16,179 nucleotides of DNA from the NCBI GenBank assembly GCA_964410485.1, contig CAYPHJ010000106.1, forward strand, positions 1 to 16,179, read 5' to 3'. Each line of letters starts with the position of its first letter. Positions within the stretch are counted from its first letter, which is position 1. The position numbers and the translations under genes were made by a program. This document shows positions 7,771-13,098 of the stretch, one piece after another. This DNA is from CAYPHJ01 sp964410485 (lineage in GTDB: Bacteria > Desulfobacterota > Binatia > UBA9968). A model generated the notes under the pieces. That model did no database searches. It had not been told where the DNA came from and worked only from the letters and a program-made list of their open reading frames with translations.

Positions 7771-8193
7771 ATGGATGAAGACGAAAAACTAGTGGCGAAA
7801 GCCAACGAAGACTTCTACCGCGCCTTCGAGAGTCTGGCCATCGCAGAAATGGAGAAGGTGTGGGCCAAAGATACTTTCATCCAGTGCGGACATCCGGGTT
7901 GGCGGGTTTTGCGAGGCTGGGGTCCAGTCATGGAGAGCTGGCGGCGCATCTTTGAAAACACACCCGCCATTCAGTTCAAATTGACGGACGTATCGATCAA
8001 TATTCACGGCGAGCTGGCCTGGGTCACGCTGTACGAAAACATCCAGAGCGCGATGGAAGGCCAAACAGTTTCGGTGACTGTGCTGACAACGAACATTTTT
8101 GCGAAACGCGCCGATGGCTGGCGCATGATCCATCATCACGGCTCTTCGGTAGCGCAGGAGCCGCGCGCGGTAGAGCCTTCAACGGTTCATTAG
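7771..8193 (+). CDS. NTF2-like / SnoaL-type protein
   Basis: A 140-aa protein with the layout of the SnoaL_3/DUF4440 branch of the NTF2-like fold. An N-terminal helix pair (KLVAKANEDFYRAFESLAIAEMEKVW) is followed by FIQCGHPGWRVLRGWGPVMESWRRIF, then paired strands (IQFKLTDVSINIHGELAWVTLYENI) and a C-terminal strand pair ending DGWRMIHHHGSSV. It has no signal peptide. Members of this branch are mostly small homodimeric cone-shaped proteins of unknown ligand, and some are isomerases or hydrolases. The start at 7771 has AGTGAG upstream. It lies between the cupin gene and a 466-bp repeat cluster; whether it shares an operon with either is unclear. Confidence 0.88.
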   Translation: MDEDEKLVAKANEDFYRAFESLAIAEMEKVWAKDTFIQCGHPGWRVLRGWGPVMESWRRIFENTPAIQFKLTDVSINIHGELAWVTLYENIQSAMEGQTVSVTVLTTNIFAKRADGWRMIHHHGSSVAQEPRAVEPSTVH

Positions 8194-8285
8194 GTTGACC
8201 GGTCCCGTCCGACTGCGAAGGTCTCTAGCGACGGATCCCAAATCGGAATACCTCCCGCAAATTAAGTCATGTACCAAACGTACGC

Positions 8286-8455
8286 CACAGCGGATGAAAA
8301 CGAGCCCCGTAGTTGGTATCGCGCCGATAAATCCCCCTGGATCCCCCTTTGGCAAAGGGGGCCGGCCGCAGGACGGGGGGGATTTGTGTGTAGTCACATT
8401 TTCAAAGGAGTGTTTCATGAGCTTACGCTCGCCCGCAGAGGATGAAAATGAGCCC
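8286..8455 (+). repeat. Direct repeat pair (GGATGAAAAyGAGCCC)
   Basis: Copy 1 at 8286-8307 (CACAGCGGATGAAAACGAGC then CC) and copy 2 at 8435-8455 (GCAGAGGATGAAAATGAGCC then C) differ at a few positions. They bracket the nested palindrome at 8329-8385. Part of the gene-free, repeat-filled stretch 8194-8659. Confidence 0.5.
8329..8385. repeat. Nested palindromic element (AAATCCCCC ... GGGGGATTT)
   Basis: The outer arms AAATCCCCC (8329-8337) and GGGGGATTT (8377-8385) are perfectly complementary. Inside, CCCCCTTTGGCAAAGGGGG (8343-8361) is a near-perfect hairpin. From memory this is a widespread REP-like intergenic element in environmental bacteria. It lies 136 bp after the NTF2-like gene and could act as an mRNA 3'-end structure. 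Confidence 0.7.
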
Positions 8456-8480
8456 TCACCCTCGCCCCACATATCAGGAC

Positions 8481-8589
8481 TGTCATCCTGAACGAAGTGA
8501 AGGATCTGCTTTGTAGGGAGGACCGGGGACGGAAGACCGGAGACCGAAGGAAAAGCAGATTCTTCGTCGCTGCGCTCCTCAGAATGACA
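8481..8589. mobile_element. MITE-like 109-bp inverted-repeat element (TGTCATCCTGAAC ends)
   Basis: The left arm 8481-8512 begins TGTCATCCTGAACGAAGTGA. The right arm 8551-8589 ends CTCAGAATGACA and reads as its imperfect reverse complement (TGTCATTCTGAG). The arms, about 32-39 nt with mismatches and a few extra bases, flank a centre built of repeated GACCGG(A/G)GAC units. No transposase is encoded, so the element would need one in trans or may be a REP-type sequence. A solo right half lies at 9395-9426. Confidence 0.7.
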
Positions 8590-8640
8590 TTACGAGTAAA
8601 GCGTTGAGCGGGCAATCCCCACTTCAATTTTCAAAGGAGA

Positions 8641-8658
8641 CGCAAAGGCGCCAAGAAA
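8641..8658 (+). repeat. Partial CGCAAAGGCG repeat abutting the SDR start codon
   Basis: CGCAAAGGCGCCAAGAAA at 8641-8658 matches the 5' arm of the repeat at 6945. The next bases are G and then the SDR ATG (8660). AAAGGAG lies just upstream at 8633-8639, so the translation-initiation region of that gene appears to be made of, or joined to, repeat DNA. Confidence 0.55.
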
Positions 8659-8659
8659 G

Positions 8660-9379
8660 ATGGACACTTTGAAAGGGAAAGTTGCCATTGTGACCGGTGC
8701 GGGGCGCGGAATCGGCAGGGCGATTTCACTCATGCTCGGCGCATCGGGATGCCGAGTGGCTTTGGCGGCAAGGACACGGGTTCAGCTGGAAGAGACGCAA
8801 AACGAGATCGAACGGCAGGGAGGCGAGGCGCTCAGCGTACCCACGGATTTGACCCGAGATGATGAGATCCGCCGTTTGGTCGAAACCACGGCGCAGCATT
8901 GGGGGCCTGTGGACATCTTGATCAACAATGCAGGATGGGGCAAAAGGGCTTCCGTGGCGCGCGCCAGGATTGAAGACTGGGATTTAACGATTAAAGTCAA
9001 CCTGCGGGCCCCTATGATCCTTGCGCAAATGGTGTTGCCCCAGATGATCGCCAAAGGTGATGGGGCGGTGATTAACATCGGCTCTGTATCCGGAAAGTCC
9101 GGAGACGCCAATGCATCCGGCTATGCAGCATCAAAATTTGGCCTGATTGGTTTCACGCAGTCGCTTTATGAAGAAGTCAGGGAGCACGGCGTCAAGGTGT
9201 CAGTGATCTTGCCGGGGTTCGTGGACACACCGCTGATTCCGGAAACCCGGCAAATCGACCGGAGCAAGATGATTCGACCGGAAGACATTGCCCAGGCCGT
9301 GCACTTTGTATTAACCTCTTCCGCCCACTGTTGCCCCGTTGAGATCACCGTGCGGCCGCAGCAGACACCGTACCGATAG
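8660..9379 (+). CDS. SDR-family NAD(P)-dependent oxidoreductase
   Basis: A classical short-chain dehydrogenase/reductase of 239 aa. It has the cofactor motif TGAGRGIG (12-19), NNAG (89-92) and the catalytic set N114, S142, Y155 and K159 (GYAASKFG). ALAARTR after the second strand, with Arg instead of an acidic residue, is more like NADP-preferring members (inference). PGFVDTPL follows, and the C-terminal part (MIRPEDIAQAVHFVL) is of the 3-oxoacyl-ACP reductase-like type. The substrate is not readable. The ATG at 8660 directly follows a dispersed repeat, and the ribosome site is either AAGGAG about 20 nt upstream or the weaker AAGAAAG. It converges on the HAD gene across 178 bp containing another half-repeat. 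Confidence 0.94.
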   Translation: MDTLKGKVAIVTGAGRGIGRAISLMLGASGCRVALAARTRVQLEETQNEIERQGGEALSVPTDLTRDDEIRRLVETTAQHWGPVDILINNAGWGKRASVARARIEDWDLTIKVNLRAPMILAQMVLPQMIAKGDGAVINIGSVSGKSGDANASGYAASKFGLIGFTQSLYEEVREHGVKVSVILPGFVDTPLIPETRQIDRSKMIRPEDIAQAVHFVLTSSAHCCPVEITVRPQQTPYR

Positions 9380-9394
9380 AGGGTGTGCACGAAT

Positions 9395-9426
9395 AAAGCA
9401 GATCCTTCGGCTCCGCTTCAGGATGA
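9395..9426. repeat. Solo half of the MITE-like element
   Basis: AAAGCAGATCCTTCGGCTCC then GCTTCAGGATGA resembles the right arm of the 8481-8589 element. No left arm is visible nearby. It sits 15 bp after the SDR stop codon, in the convergent SDR/HAD gap. Confidence 0.55.
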
Positions 9427-9501
9427 TAGACCGGGAAGGCTCGGAATTCGGGTGCGTCAGTCCAACCTCCTCGAGTGTCAATTTGAGGAGCGCCCTGCAC
9501 T

Positions 9502-9527
9502 AAAAGGCCTCCCCCGCTGGGAGAGGC
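9502..9527 (-). terminator. Possible intrinsic terminator of the HAD gene
   Basis: On the minus strand, GCCTCTCCC and its partner GGGGGAGGC (9507-9527) form a GC-rich hairpin with a 3-nt loop and one mismatch, followed by TTTT (complement of 9502-9505). It lies 30 nt past the HAD stop. The U tract is short, so this could instead be another dispersed repeat. Confidence 0.45.
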
Positions 9528-9557
9528 TTCGGGCGAAAGTTTGGGGTGAAACATCGA

Positions 9558-10241
9558 TTAGCGCACTAACTTTTCCAAGAACGGTAGCGTGACCTCTTCG
9601 AGGCTGCCAACTACCACGGTCGCTTCCTTTAACTGGTCGACGGAATGAGAATTCGTTATGGCAAGACATTTCAGTCCGGCGCGGCGCGCGCCACGGATAC
9701 CTTCTCTAGAATCTTCGATGACGACACACTCGTGGGCGTTGATGGGAAGACCATCGCCTTGAAGTTGGTTCAATTGGGCCAATGCTTTGAGAAAAATCTC
9801 CGGTTCCGGCTTTCCCGCCCGGACATCTTCGGCGCTCACGATTGTCCGAAAACAATCGCGCAAGCCAATCGTACAAAGGATCGTCTCAATTTCATGCCTC
9901 AAGGCCCCTGAGGCGATCGCCAACGCGAGCTTGTTTGCCAGTGATCGCACCAGGGTTTTGACTCCTGGAAAGACGGCGACGTTGTTGCGTATGGCTTCCT
10001 GATAGTAGATCGACTTGCGCTCTACGAGGCGCGCCAATTGATCATCGGTCAGCTCGCGCCCGTGGTCGCGGTACGCAGTGAGGAATGCGCCGCGGTCATC
10101 GAAGCCGAGGTAACGGGTATAGTAATCCTCCTTCGTCAGGCCAATGCCTTCCTGGCTGAGAACTCGCTGAAACAATTCAAAGTGGATAGGCTCATCGTCA
10201 ATGATGATCCCGTTAAAATCGAAAATGACGGCGCGAAGCAT
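9558..10241 (-). CDS. HAD-superfamily hydrolase (beta-phosphoglucomutase-like)
   Basis: A 227-aa HAD subfamily I hydrolase with an alpha-helical cap. Motif I is FDFNGIIIDDEPIHFELF: D8 is the expected nucleophile, but the second acid of DxD is N10. Motif II is IASGA (about 113-117), the motif III Lys lies in AGKPEPEIF, and motif IV is VVIEDSREGIRGARRAG. Length and cap resemble beta-phosphoglucomutase and phosphoglycolate phosphatase. The D-to-N change at the general acid/base position should alter or slow phosphoester chemistry, although a DFNG subgroup exists, as far as I recall, among environmental HAD proteins. The substrate is unknown. It is divergent from the Nudix gene across 59 bp, so the two may be expressed together, perhaps as housecleaning phosphohydrolases (inference). 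Confidence 0.9.
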   Translation of the reverse strand: MLRAVIFDFNGIIIDDEPIHFELFQRVLSQEGIGLTKEDYYTRYLGFDDRGAFLTAYRDHGRELTDDQLARLVERKSIYYQEAIRNNVAVFPGVKTLVRSLANKLALAIASGALRHEIETILCTIGLRDCFRTIVSAEDVRAGKPEPEIFLKALAQLNQLQGDGLPINAHECVVIEDSREGIRGARRAGLKCLAITNSHSVDQLKEATVVVGSLEEVTLPFLEKLVR

Positions 10242-10300
10242 GTGACAGGCTTACTGAAATTCATCTTCCGTTTCAACTGAAGATGCTGTAAAAAGGTGTC

Positions 10301-10849
10301 GTGGCGACAGAGCATCATCATCACGGGCATGGGCATGTAGAGTACCGTTTTTGCCCCCGTTGTGGCGGCATCCTCGAAAAGCAGGTCGTAAAAGCAACGG
10401 AACCAAAGCGCCTTGTCTGCCAGTCCTGCTCATTTATCTTTTATCAGGATCCGAAAGTTGTCGCCGGCACGATTTCGACGGTTAACGGCGGGATCGTTTT
10501 GTTGCGCCGGGGCGTTGAGCCCGCAGTCGGGAAGTGGGTATTCCCAGGTGGCTATGTGGATCGGGGTGAAAGCGTACGCGACGCCGCTATTCGCGAGACG
10601 AAAGAGGAGTGCTGCTTGGAGGTCGAGATCGCTTCTTTGCTCAATGTTTACTCCTACCCCAGCTCACCGAATATCATCATTGTCTATGCCGCACACGTTG
10701 TCGGTGGAGAATTGACTGCTGCTGACGAATCCGTAGAAGCAAAGACATTCCCGCCTTCTGAGATTCCCTGGCAGGACCTCGCCTTTGACAGTACCAAGGA
10801 TGCTCTGGGCGAGTACATTCGCCTTTACCTGACGCGGAAAATGGGGTAA
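10301..10849 (+). CDS. Nudix hydrolase with His-rich N terminus and zinc ribbon
   Basis: A 182-aa protein starting at GTG 10301 (AAAAGGTG upstream; no in-frame ATG precedes the conserved region). Residues 1-12 are MATEHHHHGHGH. A zinc ribbon follows with C18/C21 (CPRCGG) and C40/C43 (CQSC), as in NudC-like Nudix proteins. The Nudix box runs G84-x5-E90-x7-R98-E99-x2-E102-E103 (FPGGYVDRGESVRDAAIRET then KEECC). The usual glycine after EEx is Cys105. Nudix enzymes cleave X-linked nucleoside diphosphates; with this architecture ADP-ribose or NAD(H)-type substrates are plausible but unproven. It is divergent from the HAD gene and lies 93 bp upstream of the Sec-peroxiredoxin on the same strand, possibly co-transcribed. 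Confidence 0.92.
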   Translation: MATEHHHHGHGHVEYRFCPRCGGILEKQVVKATEPKRLVCQSCSFIFYQDPKVVAGTISTVNGGIVLLRRGVEPAVGKWVFPGGYVDRGESVRDAAIRETKEECCLEVEIASLLNVYSYPSSPNIIIVYAAHVVGGELTAADESVEAKTFPPSEIPWQDLAFDSTKDALGEYIRLYLTRKMG

Positions 10850-10942
10850 TGGAGTGGTGGAGCAGGGGAAGGCGGCGGCTCTGTGTGGCCGACGCGGAGG
10901 TCAGCCCCTGTAAAGCATAAAATCCAATACCGGGAGGTTCGA

Positions 10943-11410
10943 ATGGCGATGCCTAGCGTTGGGCAAAAGGCCCCAGACTTTATACTACCTGTTTCGCGCG
11001 AACAGAGTGTTTCACTCAAAGATTATGCCGGGAAAAAGAATGTCGTGCTGGCTTTTTATCCGCTTGATTTCACCGGCGGTTGACAGCAGGAACTGACGAA
11101 CCTCGAAGCCGACCGCAAGGATTTCGAGGCTCGCGATGCTCAGGTCTTGAGCATCAGTGTTGACTCTCCGTTCTCACATAAGGCATTTGCCGAGAAGATG
11201 GGCGGAATAAATTTTCCGATGCTGTCGGACTTTTGGCCTCACGGAGCGGTGTGCACGCAATATGATTGTCTTAGACCGCAGGGCATGCCCAAACGCGCTG
11301 TCTTTATCATCGATAAGCAAGGCACGATTCGTTTTGTAAAGGAATACGAGAAGGGAATACCGGAAAACAAAGAACTACTGGCAGAGCTCGACAAAGTTAA
11401 CAAGGGCTAG
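10943..11410 (+). CDS. Selenocysteine-containing peroxiredoxin (AhpC/TSA, AhpE-like); in-frame TGA = Sec47
   Basis: One 155-aa reading frame interrupted only by TGA at 11081-11083. Before it the protein reads VVLAFYPLDFTGG; after it QQELTNLEADRKDF, then SDFWPHGAVCTQY and KRAVFIIDKQGTIRF. In Cys homologues this region is FYPLxFTxxC-xxEL, so the TGA falls exactly on the peroxidatic cysteine, three residues after conserved Thr44. A SECIS-like hairpin follows at 11097-11133. This fits a selenoprotein that reduces peroxides with Sec47. C104 and C109 are other thiols and could serve as resolving residues (inference). The start is ATG 10943 with GGGAGG upstream; the protein appears cytosolic. An intrinsic terminator lies at 11479. 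The alternative is a recent Cys-to-stop mutation; intact downstream conservation and the hairpin argue against it. Sec machinery (selA, selB, selC, selD) is not in the window. Confidence 0.85.
11097..11133 (+). promoter_or_regulatory. Candidate bacterial SECIS element
   Basis: Seven perfect pairs, CCTCGAA (11101-11107) with TTCGAGG (11123-11129), are extended below, past an A-C mismatch, by CGA/TCG (11097-11099 with 11131-11133). Above, CC/GG (11109-11110 with 11119-11120) closes an 8-nt loop GACCGCAA that begins with G. The loop starts 27 nt after the UGA, within the range usual for bacterial SECIS elements, which need a G at the top of the loop for SelB binding. Confidence 0.7.
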
Positions 11411-11427
11411 CCTATCGAACGGAAGTC

Positions 11428-11454
11428 ATTCAAGCCGTTCAAATCGTTCCAGGC
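11428..11454 (+). repeat. Tandem 9-mer repeats (copy 4)
   Basis: ATTCAAGCC, GTTCAAATC and GTTCCAGGC lie head to tail 17 nt after the peroxiredoxin stop codon and before its terminator. They belong to the GTTCCAATC family seen at 4202, 5678 and 7665. Confidence 0.7.
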
Positions 11455-11478
11455 GTATTTAATAGTTCGTGAAGCTTG

Positions 11479-11511
11479 GCGGGGCAGATATGAAACCTGC
11501 CCCGCTTTTTT
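11479..11511 (+). terminator. Intrinsic terminator of the Sec-peroxiredoxin gene
   Basis: GCGGGGCAG (11479-11487) pairs perfectly with CTGCCCCGC (11497-11505) over 9 bp with a 9-nt loop, followed by TTTTTT (11506-11511). Strong plus-strand rho-independent terminator; the minus strand has no matching U tract. Confidence 0.9.
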
Positions 11512-11556
11512 GTGCGCAAATCTGGTTTGGATAAATAGGCAGTGAGCGCTCGGTGT

Positions 11557-11862
11557 CTACACGTCTACCAAGACATCTTCCCCTTCAACCTTTACTTCAT
11601 ATTTTTCCGTGGGCAGGTTCGCGAGCAGCTCGTTCTCTCCTGTCATCACGTTGTAGCGCCAGCCGTGCCACGGACAAACTACAGTTGTTCCATCGAGCTC
11701 CCCCTCGCCCAACGGTCCGCCGCGATGGCCGCAAACGTCATTGATCGCGTAAAAGTTGCCGTCGATATTAAATAGGGCAACGGGTTTGCCATTCACCTCG
11801 ACGCTCCTGCCGCACCCCGATTTGACGTCACTTGTCTTGCAAACTTTTACGAAGCTTGACAT
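11557..11862 (-). CDS. Rieske-type [2Fe-2S] ferredoxin
   Basis: A 101-aa stand-alone Rieske protein. Cluster ligands are C44-x-H46 (CGHRGGPLGEG) and C63-x2-H66 (CPWHGWRYNVMTG), giving the CxH-x16-CxxH spacing of dioxygenase-type and general Rieske ferredoxins. There is no signal peptide or membrane anchor, so it is cytosolic and probably a low-molecular-weight electron carrier; its partner is unknown and no oxygenase is adjacent. The start has AAGGAA 7 nt upstream. It lies 61 bp downstream of ygfZ on the same strand and is probably in the same transcript. It converges with the peroxiredoxin gene, whose terminator lies between them. Confidence 0.95.
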   Translation of the reverse strand: MSSFVKVCKTSDVKSGCGRSVEVNGKPVALFNIDGNFYAINDVCGHRGGPLGEGELDGTTVVCPWHGWRYNVMTGENELLANLPTEKYEVKVEGEDVLVDV

Positions 11863-11923
11863 GCTGCAATTCCTTTCTGTATGGCGCGAAAATTTGTTTA
11901 ATATACGCGGTCAACCGTCTGAT

Positions 11924-13018
11924 TCAAGTGTCTTTTCGCGCGACAAACGGCAACGACGTGACGCGCGCCTCTATGGTTGAGCCCTCGTGTTGTACGGACA
12001 CAATCGTGCCGACCTCCCAAAACTCCCTGTGGACGTAACCGAGTGCGATCACGGTGCCCAGAGCCGGTGAATAGACGCTGGTGGTGACCACGCCGACTGT
12101 TTTTTCCCCGGCATGAATCGGATCCCCGGACCGGGCTGGGTCGGGGGATTTAAGAAGAAGGCCACAGAGTTTTCTGTTAACATGACCGCGCGAGCGTATT
12201 CTTTCGACCACTTCCTGACCGAGATAACAACCCTTGTGGAAGCTTACGGCCTGGGGCAGACCCACTTCGAGAAGCAGGGTGTCTTCCGTAAAATCTACGC
12301 CGTAAAGAGGTATGCCGGCTTCGACGCGGAGAACTCGATAGGCCTCCTCGCCAATCCATTTTGCGGCAAGCGGTATGCCTTCTTCGGTCAAGCGCACAGC
12401 GACAGGGAGCGCCGCAGCGATCGGAACGAACAAGTCAAAGCCGTCCTCGCCGGTATGGCTAAATCGCGCGATGCGAACTTCGAACTCGCCAAAACGCAGA
12501 AGCCGATGCTCCAAAGGTGCCGTTGGCAACTCTTCATCCCGCAGCAGGTTGCGAAGAATCGCTTCGGAGCGCGGTCCTTGAACCGACAAGATGGCGTAGT
12601 GTTCGGCCTGATCGTTGATCTCGACTTCGTCCGCCACCAGATAGCGGTTCAAGTGATCGATGACCTTCTGTTTGATCGGCTCCCATACGTCGAGGAGAAA
12701 GGAGTCGTTCGTGCAGAAGATCCGACAGTCACCCACGACTTTCCCCTGCATGTTCAGGACCGCCGCACAAACGCCCTGGCCCGGCGTCAGCAGTCGAAGG
12801 TCATTCGAGACCATCCCTTGAAGGTAGGACAGGCGATCGGGTCCTGTGAAATTTAGCAGTGCGCGGTGCGATAAATCGAGCAGGCCAACGGCGGAACGAA
12901 CCGCTTGGTATTCACTTTGCACTTCATCAAATCGAGTGGGTAGTAACCAGCCTTCCCGCTCGGCGAACATGGCGCCATGATCGCTGTGAAAGCCAAAAAG
13001 CGGTGATTGCTTTGCCAT
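11924..13018 (-). CDS. ygfZ: Folate-binding Fe-S cluster maintenance protein YgfZ / GcvT-like
   Basis: A 364-aa aminomethyltransferase-fold protein. The signature HKGCYLGQEVVERIRSRG (K262-G-C264-Y-x-G-Q-E269) marks the YgfZ/IBA57 branch rather than glycine-cleavage GcvT. In that branch the conserved Cys and bound folate are needed for assembly or repair of certain Fe-S enzymes. N-terminal FTGPDRLSYLQGMVSNDL and the middle ILSVQGPRSEAILRNLL fit the fold. No gcvH or gcvP is nearby, which supports YgfZ. The ATG at 13018 has no clear ribosome site, and the promoter at 13028-13056 predicts an almost leaderless mRNA. The Rieske ferredoxin gene follows by 61 bp, a sensible Fe-S pairing (inference). 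It is divergent from the LysR regulator. Confidence 0.92.
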   Translation of the reverse strand: MAKQSPLFGFHSDHGAMFAEREGWLLPTRFDEVQSEYQAVRSAVGLLDLSHRALLNFTGPDRLSYLQGMVSNDLRLLTPGQGVCAAVLNMQGKVVGDCRIFCTNDSFLLDVWEPIKQKVIDHLNRYLVADEVEINDQAEHYAILSVQGPRSEAILRNLLRDEELPTAPLEHRLLRFGEFEVRIARFSHTGEDGFDLFVPIAAALPVAVRLTEEGIPLAAKWIGEEAYRVLRVEAGIPLYGVDFTEDTLLLEVGLPQAVSFHKGCYLGQEVVERIRSRGHVNRKLCGLLLKSPDPARSGDPIHAGEKTVGVVTTSVYSPALGTVIALGYVHREFWEVGTIVSVQHEGSTIEARVTSLPFVARKDT

Positions 13019-13027
13019 CCTGCAAGA

Positions 13028-13056
13028 AATATAACGTTAAGCGCTCAGATTGACAA
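13028..13056 (-). promoter_or_regulatory. sigma70-like promoter of the ygfZ-Rieske pair
   Basis: On the minus strand, TTGTCA (complement of 13051-13056, 5/6) and TATATT (complement of 13028-13033, 5/6) are spaced 17 bp. The -10 ends only 9 nt before the ATG, so transcription should begin within a few bases of the start codon. It lies in the ygfZ/LysR gap and would be open to control by the LysR protein. Confidence 0.55.
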
Positions 13057-13098
13057 CGCGGTGCCAAGGTGACTCGGAAGACGGATTCAGGGAATGCC

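Noticed and set aside
7771..8193. NTF2-like gene as a named ketosteroid isomerase or SnoaL cyclase
   Set aside because: The fold is recognisable, but catalytic residues of those enzymes cannot be assigned; left as a family-level call.
8195..8491. 98-codon ORF after the NTF2-like gene
   Set aside because: It is made of the nested palindrome and direct repeats; its Pro/Gly-rich product reflects repeat DNA.
10883..11083. A separate 66-codon gene ending at the TGA, with a second short gene from 11147
   Set aside because: Both are in one frame and are the two conserved halves of one peroxiredoxin; the TGA is at the catalytic Cys position with a SECIS-like hairpin after it.
4202..11454. CRISPR array made of the GTTCCA repeats
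   Set aside because: The units are 7-9 nt, mostly without spacers, and are scattered at gene ends; no cas genes are present.
13069..13098. GTG at 13069 as the LysR start
   Set aside because: No ribosome site; GTG 13099 has AGGGAA at good spacing. Not fully excluded.
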